DNA of 8,999 bases from Treponema sp. (GCA_031257595.1 JAIROH010000047.1:1-8999), one strand, 5' to 3'; counted from the first letter of the stretch, positions 1-6,089 are shown. Numbers and translations are program-made. The notes: a model not told the origin generated them from the letters alone.

Positions 1-323
1 AGGACAACCTGGGCTTTCGGATCGCCTTCGGTTATCCCGTAGGCCGATCTGAGTTTAAGCTGCCAGACCCTGTTCCCGTAGACGAAGAATTCCGCGTGGT
101 CGTATACGAACACAACGTCGTCCTGCCAGGAAGCGAGCCCGCGGACAGGGTAGACCGCCTTTGGAGCGCCGTAACTGCCGATAAGGTTCGACAGGGTTGT
201 CCCGACAAGGACGGAGGGATCCGCCGGCAGCCCGGACGTTTCCGGCGCTTCCGCCGGGTTCTGGCCAAAAATCGACGCGCAGAAAAAGAAAAACAGCGGT
301 AAAAACGTTTTTTTCACGCTCAT
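1..323 (-). CDS. Secreted hypothetical protein, C-terminus beyond the left edge
   Basis: Partial gene: 107 codons plus two bases are present and the frame stays open to base 1. The protein begins MSVKKTFLPLFFFFCASIFG, a classical signal peptide with two lysines and then a hydrophobic run rich in Phe. Cleavage is likely just after Gly20, before QNPAEAPE, so the product should be exported to the periplasm or outer surface. The mature part starts with a Pro/Ala/Glu-rich linker and continues into an apparently folded domain (VGTTLSNLIGSYGAPKAVYP, then WQDDVVFVYDHAEFFVYGN). I do not recognise the family. The ATG at 323 lies 8 nt after the stop of the PASTA gene, and an AGGA that overlaps that TAG stop serves as ribosome site. 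It is therefore the fourth gene of the def-fmt operon and probably translationally coupled to the PASTA gene. Confidence 0.8.
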   Translation of the reverse strand, partial: MSVKKTFLPLFFFFCASIFGQNPAEAPETSGLPADPSVLVGTTLSNLIGSYGAPKAVYPVRGLASWQDDVVFVYDHAEFFVYGNRVWQLKLRSAYGITEGDPKAQVV

Positions 324-331
324 GGCCGTTC

Positions 332-1354
332 CTAAAACAGTTCCGGCGAAGGTTCTTCGCTCCGTATTGTCTGCCGGTAGAGTTCCCGGTCCAGCATCGT
401 AAGGATGAGCGTCGAGCCGCCGGGAAGCCTGTAGGGAAGGGTAAAATCCCCTCCGGGGTGGTTTATGCTGATAAGCCGCCTCGTCGCGCCGCCGGGAAAC
501 AGGGCGTCCAGCGTAACCGGCAGGGGATAGGGATTCCTCGGCAGCGTGTAGCGGAAAAGGCCCGCCGCCTCTCCCTCTTTCGGGACAGGGGCGTAGAGGC
601 TTACGCTTATCCTGTCGTCGGCGTTTATCTCGCTCCCCCCCAAAGGATTTTGGGCCGCGACGGTTTCCGGTATGTCGCCTTCGCCCGCGGGGACCAGTTC
701 AAAAATAAAGTTGATCCGGGCCTGGTTCAGCCGTTCCAGCGCGGTTTGGAGCGCGGCGCCTTCCAGATCGGGGACGGTGATTCGGGCGTTTTCCTGGCCG
801 CGGCTTACCACCAGTTCCATGACTACCTGTCCGGTAAGATCGGTTCCGGCGGAAGGATTCTGCTGTATTATCGTACCCGCCGGTTCTTTGGCGTACTGGT
901 ACATGAACGGTTCTTTTATCGACAACAGGGGAATTGCGGCAATGTCCGCGCGCACGTCGCTGATGTTCCTGCCAAGGTAGTTGCCGACCTTGTCCAGCGC
1001 GACCCCGGAACTGACCACAAGGCTAATCCGCCGTTCGGCTTTTACGACCGTACCCGCGGCGGGATCCTGTTCGAGGATCAGCCCTTTTTCTTCGGAAGAA
1101 TTTGAAAAACGGAGCTGAATTTCGGGGTAGAGTTCCTTTACCTGGAGCTTGAGCAGGGCCTGGGTCAGTTCTTCTCCGGTTACGTCGGGAACCATTACCT
1201 GCTCTTTTCCCCTGACGGCGATAAAAAACACCGAAAGGGATATCATTCCCACAAACATCAGAAGCCCCAGGGTAAGGGAAATGAATATCCTTAGGTGATT
1301 ACCCACATAGTCTTCCAACCCGTCCAGGTTAAAGCCGAAATTTCTAAAAGCCAT
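332..1354 (-). CDS. Membrane-anchored PASTA-domain protein without kinase
   Basis: 340 residues. A short cytoplasmic N-terminus is followed by one membrane segment (about residues 22-46, IFISLTLGLLMFVGMISLSV) and an extracytoplasmic part with three PASTA-like repeats, about 51-116 (VMVPDVTG to SLVVSSG), 118-186 (VGNYLGRN to LVVSRG) and 191-255 (ITVPDLEG to VSLYA). Each keeps the QDP/QNPxxG turn (EQDPAAG, QQNPSAG, AQNPLGG). Residues 265-335 form an extra domain I cannot name. PASTA repeats are known from Ser/Thr kinases and penicillin-binding proteins, where they bind muropeptides or peptidoglycan; no kinase or transpeptidase part exists here. A periplasmic peptidoglycan-sensing or scaffold role is inferred. 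The ATG is 2 nt after the fmt stop, and a GGAGG inside the last fmt codons is the ribosome site, so translation is probably coupled to fmt. Confidence 0.88.
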   Translation of the reverse strand: MAFRNFGFNLDGLEDYVGNHLRIFISLTLGLLMFVGMISLSVFFIAVRGKEQVMVPDVTGEELTQALLKLQVKELYPEIQLRFSNSSEEKGLILEQDPAAGTVVKAERRISLVVSSGVALDKVGNYLGRNISDVRADIAAIPLLSIKEPFMYQYAKEPAGTIIQQNPSAGTDLTGQVVMELVVSRGQENARITVPDLEGAALQTALERLNQARINFIFELVPAGEGDIPETVAAQNPLGGSEINADDRISVSLYAPVPKEGEAAGLFRYTLPRNPYPLPVTLDALFPGGATRRLISINHPGGDFTLPYRLPGGSTLILTMLDRELYRQTIRSEEPSPELF

Positions 1355-1356
1355 TG

Positions 1357-2439
1357 TTACACATCCTCCGAATTAAGGCGGGCGCCTATAAAATCCCTCG
1401 CGCCGTTCAAAAAAGCCTGCCAGGGGAGGGCTTTTCTCGCCTGGTACTGCAAACGGGTAATTGCGAGAATCCCGCCGCCGGTCTGTATCAGTATACCGTT
1501 TTTTTTATCCGTACCCAAGACCCGTCCAGGAAAGGTTCCCGCCGCGGACAAGGCCGAAGGGCCCCCGGTCCCGGCGGCAGGCGCCACGCCGGTGAACGGC
1601 GCGGCTTCCAGTATAAACAGGATCTGCCCGTTGTGGCCTGTCCGGGCGAGCGGCCAGGACGCGTAAGCCCGGATCATCGCGTCGATTTCTCCGGCGCTCC
1701 TGTTCCAGTCTATTATCCCGGAATCTTTGGTAATAAGGGAACAGTAACTTGGCTCTCCTTCCTGGGGCGTTCCTTCGGGAAAAGGTTCCCCCCTTGAAAG
1801 GCCCGCCGCCAGGCCGGACAGCGTTTCGGAAAGCAGCGCCGCCGCTTCTTCGCCGATCCGCTCGCTTAGAGAGACCGCCGTTTCCCTGCCGGAAAGGGGG
1901 ATTTCCGTTGACGCGAGGATGTTTCCGGTATCCGTTTCCAAGGCGATTTTTTGGATACATATCCCCGTTTTGGCGTCCCCCCGCAGTATGGTTTCCTGGA
2001 TCGGGGAAGCGCCCCTGTACGCGGGGAGGAGGGAAGGGTGGATGTTGATTCCGCCAAACGGGAAAACGGAAAGGAATTTCGGACCGAAGATCCGGCCGTA
2101 GGCGAAGCTTACCAGGAGGTCCGGCGAAAGGGCCGCCGCCGCCTCACGGGCTTCCGCCTTGAGGGTTTCCGGTTTAAGTACCGGCGGAAGCCCGTTTTCG
2201 ATGAAGACTGCCGAGCGACGTTCGGCAGCGGCGGCTACCGGCGTCGGCTCGGCCCTGCCGGAGCGGCCTTTGGGCTTGTCGGGGTTGGTCAAAACCCCGA
2301 CAAGCTGCCATGCCGGCGCGGTTCCGGCCTCGCGGGTTCTTTCGGAAGGCGCGGCCAGCAACTCAAGGGACGGCAGGGCTATCGCGGGGCTCCCGGCAAA
2401 CAGTATCCGCAGGGGCCCGGAACGGCTTGTTTTTTCCAT
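1357..2439 (-). CDS. fmt: Methionyl-tRNA formyltransferase
   Basis: Transfers a formyl group from 10-formyl-tetrahydrofolate to Met-tRNA(fMet) for bacterial initiation; cytoplasmic. From the ATG at 2439 the protein has 360 residues, longer than the usual 310-320. The N-terminus RILFAGSPAIALPSL matches the family opening. The catalytic core is GGINIHPSLLPAYRGASPIQ with Asn132 and His134, and Asp170 lies in ALETDTGNI; the 36-residue His-to-Asp spacing equals that of E. coli Fmt (H110 to D146). The C-terminal OB-type tRNA-binding domain begins near residue 260 and ends ARDFIGARL. Extra length comes from an Ala/Glu-rich insert near 30-45 and an Ala/Gly/Pro insert near 270-290. A TTG at 2478 would add 13 residues that are not family-like; neither start has a clear Shine-Dalgarno, and I prefer the ATG. 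The gene lies 57 nt after def and 2 nt before the PASTA gene. Confidence 0.96.
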   Translation of the reverse strand: MEKTSRSGPLRILFAGSPAIALPSLELLAAPSERTREAGTAPAWQLVGVLTNPDKPKGRSGRAEPTPVAAAAERRSAVFIENGLPPVLKPETLKAEAREAAAALSPDLLVSFAYGRIFGPKFLSVFPFGGINIHPSLLPAYRGASPIQETILRGDAKTGICIQKIALETDTGNILASTEIPLSGRETAVSLSERIGEEAAALLSETLSGLAAGLSRGEPFPEGTPQEGEPSYCSLITKDSGIIDWNRSAGEIDAMIRAYASWPLARTGHNGQILFILEAAPFTGVAPAAGTGGPSALSAAGTFPGRVLGTDKKNGILIQTGGGILAITRLQYQARKALPWQAFLNGARDFIGARLNSEDV

Positions 2440-2496
2440 TGTGTCTATTATTGTTCTGATAAAAACGGAAAAATTCAATTGCCGGCAAATTTTGTT

Positions 2497-2994
2497 TTAG
2501 GGCTTTTGCAGCTTTACCAGAACTTTTTCCCGCTTTGTTTCCGGCAGCCGGTCTATAAAGAGTATCCCTTCCAGGTGGTCGTATTCGTGCTGAATTACCC
2601 TGGCCAGCATCCCCGAGGTTTCAAGGGTAAATGCCCTGCCGTTTTCATTCCAGGCTTGGATTTTGACGCTTTCCGGCCGTATCACGTCGGCCCAAATTCC
2701 CGGCACCGAAAGACAACCTTCCTCGTATTTAACCTGTTCCTGGCTTGTCCAGATTATCGTAGGGTTGATAAATACCCGCGCGGTATCCCCTTCCGCATGG
2801 GTGACAAAAATACGCTTAAGGAGGCCTATCTGGGGCCCCGCGAGACCGACGCCTTTTTCCTTCCGCATCGATTCTATCATTTCCAGGGCGGTTTTCCTCA
2901 GTTCATCGTTTATATTCTTGACCGGCCCCGCTTTTTGGCGCAGCGTAGTGTCGGAATAGGCCTGAGGATTGTTTTCAAAACATAAAACCTTCAT
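2497..2994 (-). CDS. def: Peptide deformylase
   Basis: Metalloenzyme that removes the N-formyl group from new polypeptides, undoing the modification introduced by the fmt product encoded next in the operon. 165 residues, normal for the family. The three signature motifs are present in order: GVGLAGPQIG at 48-57, EGCLS at 92-96 with the metal ligand Cys94, and QHEYDHLEG at 135-143 with ligands His136 and His140 and catalytic Glu137. In motif 1 the usual GxGLAAPQ has Gly instead of the second Ala, a conservative change. The start ATG at 2994 has no Shine-Dalgarno; a candidate -10 box ends only 11 nt upstream, so the message may be leaderless. It is the first gene of the operon def, fmt, PASTA protein, secreted protein. 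Confidence 0.97.
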   Translation of the reverse strand: MKVLCFENNPQAYSDTTLRQKAGPVKNINDELRKTALEMIESMRKEKGVGLAGPQIGLLKRIFVTHAEGDTARVFINPTIIWTSQEQVKYEEGCLSVPGIWADVIRPESVKIQAWNENGRAFTLETSGMLARVIQHEYDHLEGILFIDRLPETKREKVLVKLQKP

Positions 2995-3005
2995 ACTATA
3001 TTATT

Positions 3006-3034
3006 AGTATATTCACAAAAAAGGCGTACGTGAA
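3006..3034 (-). promoter_or_regulatory. Predicted sigma70 promoter of the def operon
   Basis: On the minus strand TTCACG (3034-3029, 4 of 6 to TTGACA) and TATACT (3011-3006, 5 of 6 to TATAAT) are separated by exactly 17 nt. Transcription would start near 3000-2998, only about 4-6 nt before the def ATG. It is back to back with the promoter of the DksA-like gene about 50 bp away. Prediction from consensus only. Confidence 0.5.
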
Positions 3035-3085
3035 GGCCCCGGAAGCGGAAATTGTACCGGGGGCGACAGGGGCGTGGCAAAGGGC

Positions 3086-3115
3086 TTGACAAAAACCTTA
3101 ACATGCGTCATTAAT
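3086..3115 (+). promoter_or_regulatory. Predicted promoter of the DksA-like gene
   Basis: A perfect -35 TTGACA (3086-3091) is followed after 18 nt by ATTAAT (3110-3115, 4 of 6 to TATAAT). Transcription would start near 3122 and give an untranslated leader of about 105-110 nt before the ATG at 3230. Consensus match only; the -10 is weak. Confidence 0.45.
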
Positions 3116-3229
3116 TCGCAGAATTGTTCCGGTTTTTTTAAGAAAACGCCGGATCGAGAGGACGCGCCGATTACCCGCACGTTAATCAGCGCTGCCCAAA
3201 AACGCCAGATTTTGAAGCAGGATGACAGT

Positions 3230-3586
3230 ATGAAAAAAGAGTTTCTCGAAAAAATAAAAAATTCTCTTACCGCTTTGAAACAGGAAATCATCTCCAACCT
3301 CATAGCCAGCAGCGAGGATTTTAAGGAAATTGTGGAAGGGATGGATCCAAAGGATATAGCCGACACCGCTTCGGACGATATTGACAGAAAAATGATAGAA
3401 GCCCTGGGATCGCAGGAACTCAAACGGCTTAAACTCATTGATTCCGCCCTTACCAGAATAGAGCAGGGCAAATACGGCATTTGTATCAAATGCGGAAAAC
3501 AGATTCCCCAGAACAGGCTTGAGGCCATTCCCTATGCCCTTATGTGCATAGACTGCAAGACCGCGGAAGAGCGGAGGAATCGCTAA
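3230..3586 (+). CDS. dksA: DksA/TraR-family zinc-finger RNA polymerase regulator
   Basis: 118 residues. DksA proteins bind the RNA polymerase secondary channel and, with (p)ppGpp, adjust transcription of stable RNA and biosynthetic genes. The C-terminus carries a four-cysteine zinc finger, C85-x2-C88-x17-C106-x2-C109 (CIKCG, then MCIDC). The coiled-coil tip shows D42-IA-D45-T-A47, matching the functional DxxDxA tip of E. coli DksA (D71, D74, A76), and the distance from tip to first Cys (40 residues) is the same as in E. coli. It is shorter at the N-terminus than the 151-residue E. coli protein. I chose the ATG at 3230 because AGGA at 3219-3222 precedes it by 7 nt and the protein then starts MKKEFLEKIK; the frame is open further upstream to 3074 but that part is not family-like and overlaps the promoter. 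Confidence 0.9.
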   Translation: MKKEFLEKIKNSLTALKQEIISNLIASSEDFKEIVEGMDPKDIADTASDDIDRKMIEALGSQELKRLKLIDSALTRIEQGKYGICIKCGKQIPQNRLEAIPYALMCIDCKTAEERRNR

Positions 3587-3593
3587 GGAAGTA

Positions 3594-3621
3594 CTGATTT
3601 ATTCGAAAGCGAATAAATCAG
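3594..3621. repeat. 12-bp perfect hairpin between convergent genes
   Basis: A perfect inverted repeat (CTGATTTATTCG, loop AAAG, CGAATAAATCAG) begins 7 nt after the DksA-like stop. It lies where that plus-strand gene and the minus-strand lipoprotein gene converge, so a bidirectional terminator is the natural guess, but neither strand has a T-run right after the stem. It may instead block 3' exonucleases. Confidence 0.6.
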
Positions 3622-3713
3622 CGTTGCCCCAATGTTCTGTTCGAAGTAAAATGCCGAAACGGTAAAATCTGTCGTCGCTGGTTATCGAGAAAAAAAATAG
3701 GTGAAGATTTCAT
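3618..3713 (-). CDS. Possible 31-residue small protein after the lipoprotein gene
   Basis: Immediately after the TAA of the leucine-rich lipoprotein gene lies AGGAGAG (3727-3721), a near-perfect ribosome site, 9 nt from an ATG at 3713. The frame opened there runs 31 codons, starting MKSSPIFFLD and ending TSNRTLGQR, and stops with a TGA inside the hairpin at 3594-3621. There is no recognised domain, signal peptide or membrane segment, and the composition (many Arg, Phe) is not distinctive. Only the ribosome site and its placement support it; chance is a good alternative. Confidence 0.2.
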   Translation of the reverse strand: MKSSPIFFLDNQRRQILPFRHFTSNRTLGQR

Positions 3714-3727
3714 CTCTTTTCTCTCCT

Positions 3728-4877
3728 TTAGGGTGTATCGATAATGTTTATTTTCTTGTGGTTAGTACCGTATACGGAATTGCCGGCCGAGACGGAAACA
3801 GGCACGCCCCAGGCGGCCGTATAATGGCTCACCGTACCGGAGGGGACATGAATGGTCAGCGTACCGGTACCGGTAAAGGAAAATACGTTTTCACCCAATG
3901 TGGGCCAGGGCGCGGCGTCTCTACCGAAGGTCAAGTCGGTCAAGGCGGTACAGGCGGAGAAGGCGTAGTCGCTGATGGTAGTGGCCGCCGGGAGGCTCAC
4001 CGAGGAGAGGGCGGTACAGCCCGTGAAGGCGTAGTGGCCGACGGTAGTGGCCGCGGGAAGGGTCACCGAGGAGAGGGTGGTACAGGTGTAGAAGGTGTAA
4101 TTACCGACGCCTGTTATGCCCGTACCGCTCACCTCCGTAAGGCCCGTGAAGTACCGGAAGGTGGAGTTAGGATAAACGCCCGCCTTAATGCCGGTGGCCG
4201 CGTCGGGCAGGACCAGGGAAACGATGTACCGCTCCCCGGTATCGGCCACGCCGGGGTTAAACTCTGTGCCGCTCATCGTACAGGCCGAAAGGTCCAGTTC
4301 TACGTCCTTGCCCGCCGCCTGTATTTTGGCAAGGAGGTTTGTCCAGTCGCTTGCAAGGTTAAGCGCCACCGGCAGGGAGACCGGGGCCGGGGCGGCGGCA
4401 AGGTAGTCCTCGATGTCCGACATGTCGGTAAAGATTACTGTCACGGTCACGGTATAGGTTGCGGTGGATCCGTCCTCGGCGGTAACGATGTAAGTTACGG
4501 GGTTGGTAAAGTTCCGCGCCACGCCCAAAGCGGGGTCGATGCTCGCCCCGGTATAGGTGATCGTCGGGGTAAGACTTGTTACAACCGTACCGTAAACCGT
4601 GACGGCGATTTTTTTAGCCGCTTCGTCAATAGTCACTGTGGCCGGGGGGCTGATACTGTCGAAACTGAACGCGGTGATCGCCTTGGCGGAAGCGGGCGGG
4701 CTCTCTTCCCTCTTGCCCTCGTAAAAGTCCTTAAACGAGAGGTTATAGCTGTCGCATCCGGAAAAAAACGCTACAAAGAGAAAGAAGGCCAGGGAACAAA
4801 GTTTCCGTTTGACCGCAACCCTGGTAGGGGGGGGGGTGGGGGGTGATTTTACGGTACAAAGAATTACAAGCGTCCAT
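3728..4877 (-). CDS. DUF5018-like / BspA-type LRR lipoprotein with frame broken at a poly-C tract
   Basis: The body (stop at 3728) encodes a lipoprotein: KRKLCSLAFFLFVAFFSGC is a signal peptide with the lipidated Cys after Ser-Gly. A Ser/Pro linker follows, then a DUF5018-like beta domain (ITAFSFDSISPP to TYTVTVTV), a helical spacer, and BspA-type leucine-rich repeats of 22 residues (NYTFYTCTTLSSVTLP, HYAFTGCTALSSVSLP, DYAFSACTALTDLTF). These repeats usually mediate adhesion at the surface. No ATG, GTG or TTG exists in this frame upstream of the signal peptide; a TGA closes it at 4880. The only well-placed start is the ATG at 4877, with GGAAGG 7 nt ahead and a strong promoter, but it enters one base out of frame because of ten C at 4836-4827. 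As read, it gives a 44-residue dead product; with nine C it would give 382 residues. A GTG at 4636 would yield an unsecreted fragment and is unlikely. Confidence 0.75.
3945..4142 (-). repeat. 66-bp tandem coding repeats of the LRR domain
   Basis: Three successive units of 66 bp (starting near 3945, 4011 and 4077) share the stretch GCGGTACAG and the CACCGAGGAGAGG block on the plus strand. They encode the 22-residue leucine-rich repeats. The DNA similarity is high enough to allow repeat gain or loss by recombination; the outermost units have diverged. Confidence 0.65.
4827..4836. repeat. G10/C10 homopolymer at the lipoprotein 5' end
   Basis: Ten G on the plus strand (ten C in the coding sense), separated by one T from a further six G at 4838-4843. 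The tract lies 41-50 nt inside the reading frame opened at 4877 and just before the signal peptide. Nine or twelve C would fuse the start to the lipoprotein frame; ten does not. Confidence 0.9.
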
Positions 4878-4903
4878 CAGGGAACCTTCCTTTTCACATC
4901 AAT

Positions 4904-4932
4904 AATATAACCCGAAATTTTGCCCTTGTCAA
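4904..4932 (-). promoter_or_regulatory. Strong predicted promoter of the LRR lipoprotein gene
   Basis: Minus strand: perfect -35 TTGACA (4932-4927), 17-nt spacer, -10 TATATT (4909-4904, 5 of 6). The start of transcription would fall near 4897, giving a leader of about 20 nt that contains GGAAGG (4890-4885) before the ATG at 4877. This is the best sigma70 match in the window and argues that the gene downstream is meant to be expressed. Confidence 0.7.
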
Positions 4933-4949
4933 CAGGAAAAATCCGCCCC

Positions 4950-5120
4950 GCAGCACTTCAAAGTTTAACTATTTCGAAAATCCAAAAGACGCCTAAAAAA
5001 TTTATTTGGGGGGCCTGTCTGCTGGTAAAACATGGGGCCCCTTCCACATATTTTATCAGCAGACACCCCGCGTTGACTTTTATGAGCGTCTTTTGCCTTA
5101 TCGTGAACTTTGAATTGCCG
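4950..5120. repeat. Long imperfect inverted repeat, about 170 bp
   Basis: Three matched blocks pair in nested order: TTCAAAGTT (4957-4965) with AACTTTGAA (5106-5114), CAAAAGACGC (4983-4992) with GCGTCTTTTG (5086-5095), and TGTCTGCTG (5016-5024) with CAGCAGACA (5057-5065), extended by TAAAA/TTTTA. The loop holds GGGGCCCC (5034-5041). The whole segment can fold into one long interrupted stem. It could be a decayed MITE or a structured RNA. No credible gene is seen in 4933-5395; the remaining 5121-5395 shows only small dyads such as CTCTCC/GGAGAG near 5310-5330. Confidence 0.6.
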
Positions 5121-5395
5121 CCGTCTTATACCAAACAAAGGCATCCGGCAATCCATATCGAAGGGCACATACGCCAGCTATAGTCGCGGGCCGTTATCGG
5201 GGTATAATTGACAACCCCACTTCACTCCTCCTCACTTTTTTATCTTTTTCGACTTATTCGACTTCGCGGTTATTATTATCATTCTCAAAATGTGGGTCAA
5301 GTTTGCGCTCTCCGCGGCAGGGAGAGTCGTTTTGCGTATCAGGGCCACAGGTCCTGCAGCGTAACCGGACAGCCCGGCAGCGCCGTAACCGGGAT

Positions 5396-5899
5396 TTAGT
5401 CGTTTTCGCCCGCGACGCTAATTATGTAGCGGTCCTTGTCCAGGACGTGGATTTCCACCGTCTTTTCATCGCCGTCCACAACCCAGTATTCTTTTACCCC
5501 GGCGGCAAGGTATTTTTTAAATTTCAAAAGCATTTCGTGCCGGGTGTTGGAAGGCGACAGTACTTCGACGACCATATCCGGCGCACCTTCACAGCCATCC
5601 TTTTTGATTTTGGAAGGGTCGCAGATGACGACAATATCCGGTTCCAGGAAAGTGTCGTCGTTAAGATCGTCACGGGGGAAAAGCCTTACCCCAAAAGGCG
5701 CGGGAAAAATTTTGCACGGTTTCCCCCGCAGAAATTGCCACAACTGTCCGGCAAGCTGCATGACGATAATCTGATGATCGCTGGACGGCGGGGCCATCAT
5801 GAACAATTCACCGTCGATGATTTCCGTCCTGACAGGTTCATCCATTTCGAGAATATCCGCGTAGGTATAAAATTCTTCTTCTTTGAGAGCCTCCGCCAT
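5396..5899 (-). CDS. Uma2-family PD-(D/E)XK nuclease-like protein
   Basis: 167 residues, a normal length for the Uma2 (formerly DUF820) family, which has the restriction-endonuclease fold. These proteins are abundant in cyanobacteria and some gut or environmental bacteria; their cellular role is not settled. Visible family features: YADILEMD near residue 13, the TEIIDGEL motif at 25-32, EPDIVVICDP at 86-95, and the core GAPDMVVEVLSPSN at 106-118 with Asp108 and Glu112 as likely metal ligands. Next come LLKFKKYLAAGVKEYWVVD, with Lys126/128 nearby, and a closing beta segment. The catalytic set looks intact. The ATG at 5899 has no Shine-Dalgarno; a consensus TATAAT ends 7 nt upstream, so the transcript may be leaderless. 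It stands alone, with a gap on each side and no partner gene. Confidence 0.88.
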   Translation of the reverse strand: MAEALKEEEFYTYADILEMDEPVRTEIIDGELFMMAPPSSDHQIIVMQLAGQLWQFLRGKPCKIFPAPFGVRLFPRDDLNDDTFLEPDIVVICDPSKIKKDGCEGAPDMVVEVLSPSNTRHEMLLKFKKYLAAGVKEYWVVDGDEKTVEIHVLDKDRYIISVAGEND

Positions 5900-5906
5900 G
5901 TTTTAC

Positions 5907-5935
5907 ATTATACAGGCCCGGCTGTGAAAACACAA
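5907..5935 (-). promoter_or_regulatory. Predicted promoter of the Uma2 gene
   Basis: Minus strand: perfect -10 TATAAT (5912-5907), 17 nt from a poor -35 TTGTGT (5935-5930, 3 of 6). Only 7 nt separate the -10 from the ATG, so transcription would begin at or almost at the start codon. Confidence 0.45.
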
Positions 5936-5962
5936 CGGAACGCGTCGCGGCAATTTTCAGTT

Positions 5963-6089
5963 TATAGAGGCTCTTTCAAAACTTCAGTTTTGAAAGAGCA
6001 ACCACTGAAAAAAGCAGTTTTGTAGGCCGTAGGCCGAAAAACTGCAAGAGCTTCGGCAAAACCAACCGGGTTTTGCAAGAAGCTCTATA
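5963..6089. mobile_element. MITE-like 127-bp palindromic element
   Basis: The ends form a terminal inverted repeat of 20 bp with 17 matches: TATAGAGGCTCTTTCAAAAC at 5963-5982 and the complement of TATAGAGCTTCTTGCAAAAC at 6089-6070. Inside are three hairpins in a row: 5970-5999 (13-bp perfect stem, loop TTCA), 6014-6045 (GCAGTTTT/AAAACTGC around GGCC-GTA-GGCC) and 6047-6086 (AGAGCTTC and GCAAAACC with their complements). No transposase and no clear target-site duplication is visible. A dispersed non-autonomous repeat is inferred from this structure; copies elsewhere cannot be seen from this window. Confidence 0.55.

Noticed and set aside
197..1105. Long plus-strand frame of about 300 codons opposite the PASTA gene
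   Set aside because: It is antisense to a gene with clear PASTA repeats, a membrane segment and coupled ribosome sites; its Arg/Gly-rich translation has no domain.
1951..2985. Plus-strand frame of 344 codons opposite fmt and def
   Set aside because: Entirely antisense to two enzymes with intact catalytic motifs; a by-product of their codon use.
3945..4142. CRISPR-like array at the 66-bp repeats
   Set aside because: The repeats are in-frame coding LRR units without unique spacers.
3701..4846. Plus-strand frame of 381 codons, very Gly/Arg-rich, opposite the LRR lipoprotein
   Set aside because: Its repeats mirror the 66-bp LRR units of the opposite strand; no ribosome site or domain, and the minus strand has the signal peptide and promoter.
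4920..5183. Frames of 67-87 codons on both strands across the long inverted repeat
   Set aside because: They follow the palindrome and have no ribosome site or recognisable domain.
5203..5208. TATAAT on the plus strand within 5161-5220
   Set aside because: No -35-like hexamer at a suitable distance and no plus-strand gene follows before the antisense Uma2 gene.
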